64,000 nucleotides of DNA from Streptomyces fodineus (lineage in GTDB: Bacteria; Actinomycetota; Actinomycetes; Streptomycetales; Streptomycetaceae): positions 3,472,001 to 3,536,000 of the forward strand of contig NZ_CP017248.1 in assembly GCF_001735805.1 (NCBI RefSeq). The letters are read 5' to 3'. The notes beneath the pieces are model-generated. The model worked only from the letters and a program-made list of their open reading frames with translations, had not been told where the DNA came from and did not search any database. Positions 17,381 through 25,199 of this stretch are shown here, one piece after another (within the stretch, counting starts at the first letter, position 1; every line of letters begins with the position of its first letter). A program made the position numbers and the translations under genes.

Positions 17381-19814
17381 AGATCACCGAGCCCGAAGAC
17401 CGCGACGCGCTCCCCGAACTCCGCGGTGCCGTCGGGCCGCTCGCCGTGTCCGTCGTGGACGGGGTCGTAGTGCCCGTCGGGGACTTGGTGGGTGTCTGGG
17501 TCGGCGTGTTGGAGGGCGGGGTTGAGCTGGGGGTGCCACCCGGGGGCGTCGGCTTCGTCGGCGTCGGCGAACCCGGCTTCGTCGGCCTGGACTTGGACGG
17601 CGCCGGAGACGTGCCCCCGCCGCCCGTGCCCCGGGTGTCGCTCGGGTCGGCCGATGGCATCGTGGCCGGCGTCGACGGCGTCGAGCCGGCCGTCGTGCCG
17701 TGCGTGCCGCCGGGGCCCGGGTTCGCCGGGCGGGAGGCGGTCCGGGTCGAGCCGGTGCCTGATGCCGGGTCCTGCCGGGGGTCCGCGCCGAGGCTGCCGT
17801 CGCCCGTGCCCTGGCTCGCCGAGGGGTTGACGTCGACCTTGCCGGCCGGGTTCTTGTCGGCGTTCTCGTTGGACGTCATGCCCAGCGTGACGACCGTACC
17901 CAGCACGGCGGCCAGCAGCGCGCCCGAGCCGACCGCGACGAGGTTGCGGCGGGCCAGCAGGAGCAGGCTGCCGCCGCGTGCCGTGGTGGCCGGGAGCCGG
18001 TGGGTGACCAGGGGATCGCCGAGGGGCACGTACGGCGGTGGCGCCGACTCCTCGTGCCGTACCTCCGGCGGCTCCTCTCCCGCCGTCGCCGGGATCCCGA
18101 CCACCTCGCCGGAGCGGTCGGCGACCAGTGCGAGGGCCCGGCGCCCGGCGGTGGTGCCCCGCTTGTCGGCGAGCGCGCCGCGCAGCCCGATGGACGCCTC
18201 CAGCTCGGCGCGCGCCCGGTCGAGCTGTCCGCCGCACAGCGCCAGGATGCCCAACTCATGGTGGAAATAGGCCTGTTCGGATACCTCACCGGCCAGCCGG
18301 GAGGCCTCCGCGCCGGAGCGCAGAGCCCGCGCCCAGGCACCCCAGTGCAGCCCGGCGGCGAACGCGGGCGCGGCCGTGCGGGCGAGCCGTACCGCGCAGC
18401 TCGGTTCCCCTTCGGCAGCCGGAACCGTCTGCGGGACCACCGCGGCGAGGGCGGCCAGGACCGCGTCGGCCTCCGCGCACACCCGCTCGGGGGTGACCGA
18501 GGGATGCCCGGTCCACCAGACGTAGTGCTCGGCGGCGGCCAGCGCCTGCGCCGCGGCGTCGTCGGCGTACCCGGCGGCCTCCAGCTGGGTCAGCACCCCG
18601 GCGGCGAGGCGGTAGCGGGCGCCGACCGGGGAGACCAGCCCGCAGCTCGCCAGCTCACCGAGGGCGGCGTCGGCGTGGGTGTCGCCGATCAGCGCCGGCA
18701 GATGCGCCTGGTGCGGCAGTTCACCGCCGAGGGCGACGGCGAAGCGCAGGGCGGCGCGGGCGGAGGCGCTGAGCCGGGAGGCGAGCAGCGGGGCGGGCGC
18801 GGCGGCCTCGCCCAGGGAGGGCAGCGGGACCGCGTCCGCCGGCTCCGCCGCCAGATCCACGGGCGGGCGGGCATCGGGTCGTACGTCCTCGAAGACGCCG
18901 TACGCGTCCACCGCCCCGGCGCCGGCCCGCAGTTCATCGCGCTGCCGGAGCAGGGCGCCGGCCTGGACGAACCTCAGCGGCAGCCCCTCGGACTCGAACC
19001 ACAGGTCGCCGGCCCAGTTGGCCTCCTCCTCGGTGAGGACACGGCCGGCGGTCCGCTCCAGGATCTCCGCGCCGGCGGCGCGGCCGAGGCCGCTGAGGAA
19101 GACCTCCTCGACCTCGGACTCGGCGGACGGCGCGGGCACGTCGGGGGTGGCGCCGATCAGGAACGCGCACTCGGGGGTGGCGTCGCGCAGCTCGTCGAGG
19201 GCGGCTCCGCCGAACTCGATGTCGTCCAGGACGACGACCGCGCCGATCTCCCCGACGAGCGCGTGCAGTTCGTCCGGTTCGGGCCGGTACTCCGGGGCGT
19301 CGTAGACGGCGTGGAAGAGGTCGTGCAGAAGCTCGCTCGGCGTGCGGTGGTAGCCGCTCAGGCGCACCACACCGTCGGGGGCGAGGTCCAGGCAGTCCTC
19401 GGCGACGAGGTCCAGCAGGGCGGTGCGGCCGGAGCCGCCGGGCCCGGTGAGCCGGACGGAGCGGCCGCGGGCCAGCAGCCGGACCAGGCGCTCGCGTTCG
19501 TCCTGGCGTTCCAGCAGGGCGAGCGGCGGCGGGGTGGGGCCGGGCGGCACGGGCGGCCGGGCGGCACGGGCGGCCTCGGCTCGCTCGGCCGTGGTGCGCT
19601 TGCGGGGCCGCTGCGGTCGCCGGGCCGGCGGGCAGGGTTCTATCTCGCTGCCGTCGACGGGGTTGACGGTCAGCAGCAGGTCACCGGAGACGAGCTGCGC
19701 CGTACGGGCGAGCGCGGGCGTGCTCTGGCCGAAGTCGGAGGTCAGGGATTCCCGGGGCGAGCGGCGGCTGTGCGCCTGGCCGTGCTCCTCGGGTCCCGGG
19801 TTGATCGGGTCCAT
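17379..19814 (-). CDS. Membrane-anchored ATP-binding protein with degenerate P-loop
   Basis: An 811-residue multidomain protein. Residues about 95-330 form a P-loop NTPase module of the AAA/NB-ARC type: GPGGSGRT near residue 122 resembles Walker A but has Arg in place of the essential Lys, and AVVVLDDIEF is a Walker B-like segment. Residues about 350-620 are helical and could be repeat-type. A single transmembrane helix (LVAVGSGALLAAVLGTVVTL, about residue 660) precedes a Pro/Ser/Thr-rich tail of about 130 residues likely outside the cell. The ATG at 19814 follows a GGGGGGCTT stretch. The function is unknown. It neighbours a STAS gene, suggesting signalling. Confidence 0.8.
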   Translation of the reverse strand: MDPINPGPEEHGQAHSRRSPRESLTSDFGQSTPALARTAQLVSGDLLLTVNPVDGSEIEPCPPARRPQRPRKRTTAERAEAARAARPPVPPGPTPPPLALLERQDERERLVRLLARGRSVRLTGPGGSGRTALLDLVAEDCLDLAPDGVVRLSGYHRTPSELLHDLFHAVYDAPEYRPEPDELHALVGEIGAVVVLDDIEFGGAALDELRDATPECAFLIGATPDVPAPSAESEVEEVFLSGLGRAAGAEILERTAGRVLTEEEANWAGDLWFESEGLPLRFVQAGALLRQRDELRAGAGAVDAYGVFEDVRPDARPPVDLAAEPADAVPLPSLGEAAAPAPLLASRLSASARAALRFAVALGGELPHQAHLPALIGDTHADAALGELASCGLVSPVGARYRLAAGVLTQLEAAGYADDAAAQALAAAEHYVWWTGHPSVTPERVCAEADAVLAALAAVVPQTVPAAEGEPSCAVRLARTAAPAFAAGLHWGAWARALRSGAEASRLAGEVSEQAYFHHELGILALCGGQLDRARAELEASIGLRGALADKRGTTAGRRALALVADRSGEVVGIPATAGEEPPEVRHEESAPPPYVPLGDPLVTHRLPATTARGGSLLLLARRNLVAVGSGALLAAVLGTVVTLGMTSNENADKNPAGKVDVNPSASQGTGDGSLGADPRQDPASGTGSTRTASRPANPGPGGTHGTTAGSTPSTPATMPSADPSDTRGTGGGGTSPAPSKSRPTKPGSPTPTKPTPPGGTPSSTPPSNTPTQTPTKSPTGTTTPSTTDTASGPTAPRSSGSASRSSGSVI

Positions 19815-20107
19815 AGGTCCAAGCCCCCCAAAAGCGTCGTGTGCCCGTGATTCAGGCCCCTCCCGGCCTTGTCGCACACCGCGCTGTCGCTTCTGGTCCG
19901 GGCCCGCTCGGTCGAGGGTTGCGAGGCAGCGGGCGACCGAACCCTAAACCTTCGCTCAGTATCTCCGACAGGGCGGGGTGCCGTGCGGTCCGAGACGTCA
20001 CAGTCCGGTGAGGATTGCCCCCGACGCACGCTTCGGCGGCTGCGCCCGGGTCTCCCCCGTCGCCCCTTTCCCACCCGCTCGCGGCGTTGCGCCCGGTCCC
20101 CCGCGGC

Positions 20108-20431
20108 TCACACCCGGGGCAGCGACTCCACCCCGATGCCGCCCTCGATGGCGAGGATGCGGTGCAGCCGGGTGGCCACCAGCAGGCGCTGCATCTGCGG
20201 GGGGACACCGCGCAGCACCAGACGGCGACCGCAGCGGCCGGCCCGCCGATGGGCACCCATGATCACGCCGAGTCCGGTGGCGTCCCAGGAGTCCAGTTCG
20301 GACAGGTCGAGCACCAGGTCGCCGACTCCGGTGTCGACGGCCGAGTGCAGGGCCGTACGGGCGTCCGCCGCGCTGCGGACGTCGAGGCGGCCCCCGACGA
20401 CCAGCTCGGCGTGGTCGCCCCTGATGTGCAT
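20108..20431 (-). CDS. STAS-domain protein (anti-sigma factor antagonist type)
   Basis: A 107-residue single STAS domain. The core DLVLDLSELDSWDATGLGVI contains the position where SpoIIAA-type proteins are phosphorylated on Ser or Thr. Here the sequence SWDATGLG offers Thr at the usual site. RGVPPQMQRLL resembles the later helix. Such proteins sequester anti-sigma factors when dephosphorylated. The cognate anti-sigma factor is not in the window. A GGGGAG ribosome-binding site precedes the ATG. It lies 152 bp after the dehydrogenase gene and 293 bp before the membrane ATPase gene on the same strand. Confidence 0.88.
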   Translation of the reverse strand: MHIRGDHAELVVGGRLDVRSAADARTALHSAVDTGVGDLVLDLSELDSWDATGLGVIMGAHRRAGRCGRRLVLRGVPPQMQRLLVATRLHRILAIEGGIGVESLPRV

Positions 20432-20533
20432 ATGCGCTCCCCGTTGAATGCGGTTGGCGTACTCCGTGACGTTGCACCGTCTGACTGCGTGAGTGGTGGT
20501 GCGGTTGCTGCTTGTAAGCGAACCGATACCGAA

Positions 20534-20565
20534 TTCACCCCGGGGGGTGATGTTCCCGGGGTGAA
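20534..20565 (-). terminator. Hairpin after 3-hydroxyacyl-CoA dehydrogenase gene
   Basis: TTCACCCCGGG and CCCGGGGTGAA form a perfect 11-bp stem with a 10-nt loop, 18 bp beyond the dehydrogenase stop codon on the minus strand. An operator role for the downstream STAS gene is a less likely alternative. Confidence 0.65.
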
Positions 20566-20583
20566 AGTCGGCGACGGGACGCC

Positions 20584-21432
20584 TCAGTACTTGTAGAAGC
20601 CCTGCCCGCTCTTGCGGCCGATGTCACCGGCGTCCACCATCCGGCGCATCAGCTCCGGCGGGGCGAACTTCTCGTCCTGGGACTCGGTGTAGATGTTGCC
20701 GGTGGCGTGCAGCAGGATGTCCACGCCGGTGAGGTCGGCCGTGGCGAGCGGGCCCATGGCGTGGCCGAAGCCCAGCTTGCAGGCGAGGTCGATGTCCTCG
20801 GCGGTGGCGACACCGGACTCGTACAGCTTGGTCGCCTCGACGACGAGGGCGGAGATGAGCCGGGTGGTGACGAAGCCGGCCACGTCCCGGTTGACGACGA
20901 TGCAGGTCTTGCCGACGGACTCGGCGAACTCCCGGGCGGTGGCGAGGGTTTCGTCGCTCGTCTTGTAGCCGCGGACCAGCTCGACGAGCTGCATCATCGG
21001 CACCGGCGAGAAGAAGTGGACGCCGACGACCCGCTCGGGGTGCTCGGTGGCCGCCGCGATCTTGGTGATCGGGATCGCGGAGGTGTTGGAGGCGAGCACG
21101 GCCTCCGGGCGCACGAGCTTGTCGAGCGCGCGGAAGATCTCGTGCTTGACCTCCAGCTTCTCGAAGACGGCCTCGACGACGATGTCCGCGTCGGCGGCGG
21201 CGTCCAGGTCGGTGGTCGCGGTGATGCGGGCCAGGGAGGCCTCGGCGTCGCCCGCCTCCATCTTCCCCTTGCTCACGAACTTGTCGTACGAAGCCTTGAT
21301 GCCGTCGGTGCCACGCCCCAGTGCCTCGTCGGTGACGTCGCGCAGAACGACGTCCCAGCCCGCCTGCGCGGCGACCTGTGCGATCCCGGACCCCATGAGA
21401 CCGGCCCCGATGACGGCGAGCTTCCGTGCCAC
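20584..21432 (-). CDS. 3-hydroxybutyryl-CoA dehydrogenase
   Basis: A 282-residue NAD(P)-dependent 3-hydroxyacyl-CoA dehydrogenase acting in butyryl-CoA and ethylmalonyl-CoA precursor metabolism. The Rossmann motif GAGLMGSGIA is near residue 9, SNTSAIPITKIA near residue 118 and the catalytic-His region VHFFSPVPMMQLVEL near residue 139. NRDVAGFVTTRLI and the C-terminal KLGFGHAMGPLATAD match the helical domain. The GTG at 21432 is chosen because GGGAG precedes it and the Rossmann fold starts at once. The upstream frame extension is basic and unrelated. Confidence 0.93.
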   Translation of the reverse strand: MARKLAVIGAGLMGSGIAQVAAQAGWDVVLRDVTDEALGRGTDGIKASYDKFVSKGKMEAGDAEASLARITATTDLDAAADADIVVEAVFEKLEVKHEIFRALDKLVRPEAVLASNTSAIPITKIAAATEHPERVVGVHFFSPVPMMQLVELVRGYKTSDETLATAREFAESVGKTCIVVNRDVAGFVTTRLISALVVEATKLYESGVATAEDIDLACKLGFGHAMGPLATADLTGVDILLHATGNIYTESQDEKFAPPELMRRMVDAGDIGRKSGQGFYKY

Positions 21433-21577
21433 TGACGACTCCCTTGAACGCGCTCCAAGTCTGCTTCTCCGGCGGACCATAGCGCTCCGGAGCCGCTGTG
21501 TGAGCGGTTAGTAACGCGTGTCACGGTCTCAGAGCGTGAGACGCCCGTCACGTCTTGTTCGACGGACTCGGCGACCC

Positions 21578-21600
21578 TCCCGTCGGCGGATCCGACGGGA
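21578..21600 (-). terminator. Hairpin after tetR gene
   Basis: TCCCGTCGG and CCGACGGGA form a perfect 9-bp stem with a 5-nt loop, 32 bp beyond the TetR stop codon on the minus strand. Confidence 0.6.
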
Positions 21601-21631
21601 CACGGGCCACCGTGGCCGCGGCGCCAATTGC

Positions 21632-22288
21632 TCACGGGTTCACACGGGTTGGCACTTCCCGGACGGCGTAGTTCAGGACGCGTTCGCTCAACAAGTCCTC
21701 GATGTCGTCGAGGAGGACGAGTACCTCTCGGGATACTTCGGCCGGTTTGCGGCCTGCGAGCATCTCGCGGCCGATGGTGACGAAGACCGTCTGGTGGATC
21801 CAGCAGATCTGACCGGCCATCAGGTCAGGCAGCGGGTCGCCGGCGCCGGCACCGGCCTCCTCGCGCAGGGCCGCCGCCACGTTGTCATGGATCTCCTGCT
21901 GGAGGAGCCAGAGGCGGGAGCGCAGCGCGGGTGCGTCGTGGATGACCCGCATGAAGCGGTCGTAGCCCGCCATCAGGCCGACCCGGGGCGAGACGGCCTC
22001 GACCTCGCCGCGCAGTTCGCGCAGGACGGCGCGTGCGGCGGACTCCCCCGCGTCCCGGCCCCGGACCCAGCGGGCCAGCCGGTCGGTCATGCCGGCGGAG
22101 CGGTCGAAGAAGAGGTCCTCCTTGGCGGGGAAGTAGTTGTAGACGGTGTTGACGGAGACGTTCGCCGCCTCCGCGATCTCCGCGACCGTCACCGCGTCGA
22201 AGCCGCGCTCGATGAACAGACCCGTGGCGACATCGGAGATGTACTGCCTGGTCTGCCGCTTCTTCCGCTCCCTGAGCCCCTCTGCCAT
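21632..22288 (-). CDS. TetR family transcriptional regulator
   Basis: A 218-residue repressor. The N-terminal helix-turn-helix runs through residues about 10-57: RQYISDVATGLFIERGFDAV and VAEIAEAANVSVNTVYNYFP, then KEDLFF. The C-terminal ligand domain is divergent, as usual. The gene is divergent from a Drr-type ABC exporter, the classical layout for a TetR repressor that senses the exported compound. An imperfect palindrome lies in the 96-bp intergenic region. The inducer is unknown. Confidence 0.92.
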   Translation of the reverse strand: MAEGLRERKKRQTRQYISDVATGLFIERGFDAVTVAEIAEAANVSVNTVYNYFPAKEDLFFDRSAGMTDRLARWVRGRDAGESAARAVLRELRGEVEAVSPRVGLMAGYDRFMRVIHDAPALRSRLWLLQQEIHDNVAAALREEAGAGAGDPLPDLMAGQICWIHQTVFVTIGREMLAGRKPAEVSREVLVLLDDIEDLLSERVLNYAVREVPTRVNP

Positions 22289-22333
22289 GCCCGCATCCTA
22301 ACTTCGCTGGTGCCCCTGAAAGCTTGGATGACA

Positions 22334-22362
22334 TGAAAACTTGGAGACGTTGCAAAATTTCA
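22334..22362. promoter_or_regulatory. Candidate TetR operator
   Basis: Half-sites TGAAAACTTGGA and, on the other strand, TGAAATTTTGCA agree at 9 of 12 positions around a 5-bp centre. The site lies between the divergent TetR and ABC genes, ends 22 bp before the ABC start codon, and is AT-rich against its surroundings. Confidence 0.5.
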
Positions 22363-22384
22363 GGGACTCTGTTTTTCTGTGGGC

Positions 22385-23170
22385 ATGGCAGCAGTCATCA
22401 GCGCGGCGGGACTCGCCCGCACCTTCCAGACCAAGGCCGGGCCGGTGGAAGCCGTGCGCGGCATCGACCTCGCCGTCCGCGAGGGCGAGATCCTCGGCTT
22501 CCTCGGCCCCAACGGCGCCGGCAAGACGACCACCCTGCGGATGCTCACCACCCTGCTGAAGCCGACCGGCGGCGCGGCCACCGTCGCCGGGCACGATCTG
22601 GCGACGGATCCGGCCGGGGTGCGCGCGGCGAGCGGGTACGTCGCCCAGTCCGGCGGCGTCGATCCGCAGATCACCGTGCGGGAGGAACTGCTCACCCAGG
22701 GCCGGATGTACCGCCTGCCGAAGGCCGAGGCCGCCGGGCGCGCCGAGGAACTGGCCCGGGAGCTGGACCTCACCGGGCTCCTCGACCGGAAGGCCGGTGC
22801 CCTCTCGGGCGGTCAGCGCCGCCGGCTGGACATCGCGATGGCACTCACCCACCGGCCGAAGGTGCTGTTCCTGGACGAGCCGACGACCGGACTCGACCCG
22901 GGCAGCCGCGCCGACCTGTGGGACCTGGTCCGCCGGCTGCGCGACGAGCACGGCACGACCGTCTTCCTGACCACCCACTACCTGGACGAGGCCGACGCCC
23001 TCGCGGACCGCCTGGTCGTCGTCGACCGGGGCACGGTCGCCGCCGAGGGCACGCCGGGCGCGCTGAAGCTCGCGTACGGCGGCTCGCTCGACGCCACCCT
23101 CCAGGACACCTTCCTCGCCATCACCGGCCACGGTCCCGCCGAGGCCGGCCCCGCCCCCGTAGCCGTCTAG
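22385..23170 (+). CDS. ABC transporter ATP-binding protein, DrrA type
   Basis: A 261-residue ATPase of the daunorubicin-resistance family. Walker A GPNGAGKTTT is near residue 42, the intact signature LSGGQRRRLD near residue 140, Walker B VLFLDEPTTGLDPGS near residue 160, and the H-loop TTHYLDEAD near residue 195. It is shorter than DrrA at the C-terminus. It is followed 12 bp later by its permease and faces a TetR repressor, together forming a likely drug-efflux unit. The ATG at 22385 is taken over an in-frame GTG at 22379. Neither has a ribosome-binding site, so a leaderless start is possible. Confidence 0.92.
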   Translation: MAAVISAAGLARTFQTKAGPVEAVRGIDLAVREGEILGFLGPNGAGKTTTLRMLTTLLKPTGGAATVAGHDLATDPAGVRAASGYVAQSGGVDPQITVREELLTQGRMYRLPKAEAAGRAEELARELDLTGLLDRKAGALSGGQRRRLDIAMALTHRPKVLFLDEPTTGLDPGSRADLWDLVRRLRDEHGTTVFLTTHYLDEADALADRLVVVDRGTVAAEGTPGALKLAYGGSLDATLQDTFLAITGHGPAEAGPAPVAV

Positions 23171-23182
23171 GGATCCACACAG

Positions 23183-23932
23183 ATGCTTCTGAACGACACG
23201 GCCCTCATCTACGGCCGCTATCTGCGCCAGTCGCTGCGCTCCCGCTTCGCCCTGCTCTTCGGGGTGCTCACGCCGCTGCTCTACCTGCTCTTCTTCGGCC
23301 CCCTGCTCACCCGTCTCCCGCTCGGCGGCACCGGCAGCTCCTGGCAGGTGCTGGTCCCCGGGCTGCTGCTCCAACTCGGCTTGTTCGGGGCCCTGTTCGC
23401 GGGCTTCACGGTGATCGTCGAGAAGGGGCAGGGGGTGGTGGAGCGGATGCGGGTGACCCCCGTCAGCCGGCTCGCCCTGCTGCTGGGCCGGGTGCTGCGC
23501 GACGCCACTGTCTTCGTCTTCCAGGCGGTGCTGCTGGTGCTGGCCGCGCTGGTGATGGGCCTGCGCGCGCCGCTCGCGGGGGTGCTGATCGGCTTCGCGT
23601 TCGTCGCCCTGCTCACGCTCTCGCTGGCCTCGCTGTCGTACGCGCTCGGCATGAAGGTCCGTACCCCGCAGGAGTTCGGCCCGCTGATCAACATGGTGTC
23701 GATGCCGTCGATGCTGCTGTCCGGCCTGATGCTCCCGATGACCCTGGCACCCGCCTGGCTGGACGTGCTCTCGCACTTCGTCCCGTTCCGCTATCTGGTG
23801 GACGCGGTGCGCGACGCGTACGTGGGCCGGTACGCGACCGGGCACATGCTCTACGGCGCTCTCGTCGCCGTCGGCTTCGCGGTGGCGGCCGTGACGGTGG
23901 GCACACGGGTGTTCCGGACGGCCGGGGCGTAA
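23183..23932 (+). CDS. ABC-2 type permease, DrrB type
   Basis: A 249-residue membrane protein with six hydrophobic segments. Features of DrrB-like permeases include FGVLTPLLYLLFFGPLL in the first span region, VVERMRVTPVSR near residue 92 and a C-terminal HFVPFRYLVDAVRDAYVG segment. It partners with the DrrA-type ATPase immediately upstream, forming a half-transporter for lipophilic drugs. AGGGATCC provides the ribosome-binding site. The cobalamin adenosyltransferase gene starts 13 bp later. Confidence 0.92.
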   Translation: MLLNDTALIYGRYLRQSLRSRFALLFGVLTPLLYLLFFGPLLTRLPLGGTGSSWQVLVPGLLLQLGLFGALFAGFTVIVEKGQGVVERMRVTPVSRLALLLGRVLRDATVFVFQAVLLVLAALVMGLRAPLAGVLIGFAFVALLTLSLASLSYALGMKVRTPQEFGPLINMVSMPSMLLSGLMLPMTLAPAWLDVLSHFVPFRYLVDAVRDAYVGRYATGHMLYGALVAVGFAVAAVTVGTRVFRTAGA

Positions 23933-23945
23933 CTAGGCTGGCCGT

Positions 23946-24518
23946 ATGGTCAATCTGACGCGTATCTACACCAGGACCGGCGACAAGGGCACCACCAACC
24001 TCGGTGACATGAGCCGGGTGCCCAAGACGGACCTCAGGATCTCCGCGTACGCGGACGCCAACGAGGCCAATGCGGTGATCGGCGCCGCGATCGCGCTGGG
24101 CGGCCTGGACGCGGAGGTCGTCAAGGTCCTCACGCGCGTCCAGAACGACCTGTTCGACGTGGGTGCGGACCTGTCGACGCCCGTGATGGAGAACCCCGAG
24201 TTCCCGCCGCTGCGGGTGGAGCAGTTCTACATCGACAAGCTGGAGGCGGACTGCGACCGCTTCAACGAGCAGCTGGAGAAGCTCCGCTCCTTCATCCTGC
24301 CCGGCGGCACCCCCGGCGCGGCCCTCCTGCACCAGGCCTGCACGGTCGTCCGCCGGGCCGAGCGCGCCACCTGGGCGGCCCTGGAGGTGCACGGCGACAC
24401 CATGAACCCGCTCACGGCGACCTACCTCAACCGCCTGTCCGACCTGCTGTTCATCCTGGCCCGGGTGGCGAACAAGGAGTTCGGGGACGTGCTGTGGGTG
24501 CCGGGCGGGGAGCGTTAG
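23946..24518 (+). CDS. Cob(I)yrinic acid a,c-diamide adenosyltransferase, PduO type
   Basis: A 190-residue ATP:cob(I)alamin adenosyltransferase making adenosylcobalamin, the cofactor of methylmalonyl-CoA mutase. The N-terminal ATP site YTRTGDKGTTNLGD near residue 6 and the signature FILPGGTPGAALLHQACTVVRRAERA near residue 117 are diagnostic, and NRLSDLLFILAR is near residue 162. The active form is a trimer. The gene follows the ABC permease by 13 bp and overlaps the convergent membrane-protein gene by 4 bp (24515-24518). Its role connects to meaB and mce at the start of this window. Confidence 0.94.
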   Translation: MVNLTRIYTRTGDKGTTNLGDMSRVPKTDLRISAYADANEANAVIGAAIALGGLDAEVVKVLTRVQNDLFDVGADLSTPVMENPEFPPLRVEQFYIDKLEADCDRFNEQLEKLRSFILPGGTPGAALLHQACTVVRRAERATWAALEVHGDTMNPLTATYLNRLSDLLFILARVANKEFGDVLWVPGGER

Positions 24519-25048
24519 CGCTCGCGCCTGGGGAACAGCGTGTAGCTCGCGGCGATGAGCACGTTGATGCCGATCAGCCACAGCATCCGCAGCTGCCACC
24601 GGCGCAGAGAGCCGGTGTCGCCCGCGGAGCCGACGTACCAGATGGCGGCCTGGAGGAGGGCGAGGGCGACCAGGGAGGCCAGGATCCAGCGGGCCGCCAC
24701 CTTCCACTCGTGGACGGCACGGGCCGTGCCGTACTTCGGGGGCTTCGGCGGGGGCGGGCCGCCGGCGAAGCGGTGGGCGATCCGGGCGTCGGCCCACTGG
24801 ATCGTCGAGTGGCCGAGCCCGACCGTGAAGCCGATGTAGACGGCGGCCAGGCCGTGCCGCCAGTCCGGCTGTGCGCCGTGCTTCAGATCGATCGCCGTCA
24901 CGACGAAGAGCACGACCTCCAGCAACGGCTCGCACAGCAGCAGCGCGAGGCCGGTGCGGGGCATCCGCAAGGCGTACCGGAAGGTCAGTCCGGCCGCCAG
25001 CAGCACCCAGAACGCCACCTCGCAGGCGATGATCAACCCGACGATCAC
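24515..25048 (-). CDS. Integral membrane protein of unknown function
   Basis: A 177-residue protein with about four to five transmembrane helices: near residues 2-23, 37-52, 68-82, 119-137 and 150-168. A polar loop with PPPPKPPKYGTARAVHEWK lies between spans. No family assignment is possible from sequence. The GTG at 25048 has a GGGGAG ribosome-binding site. A much longer upstream frame is an antisense shadow of the histidine kinase gene. The 3' end overlaps the PduO gene tail to tail. Confidence 0.75.
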   Translation of the reverse strand: MIVGLIIACEVAFWVLLAAGLTFRYALRMPRTGLALLLCEPLLEVVLFVVTAIDLKHGAQPDWRHGLAAVYIGFTVGLGHSTIQWADARIAHRFAGGPPPPKPPKYGTARAVHEWKVAARWILASLVALALLQAAIWYVGSAGDTGSLRRWQLRMLWLIGINVLIAASYTLFPRRER

Positions 25049-25199
25049 GGTTCGCTCCCCTCGCTCACCCCTCAAGGCTCCCGGCCGCCGGGGCGCGGAT
25101 CGTCGTCTGCGGGGGCGAACCCGGGGTAAGCGAAAGTCGCAGTCCAGGACCCTGCCCCAGGAGCACGCGGGCCGGTCGCGGGCCGTGTTGGATGGGGGC

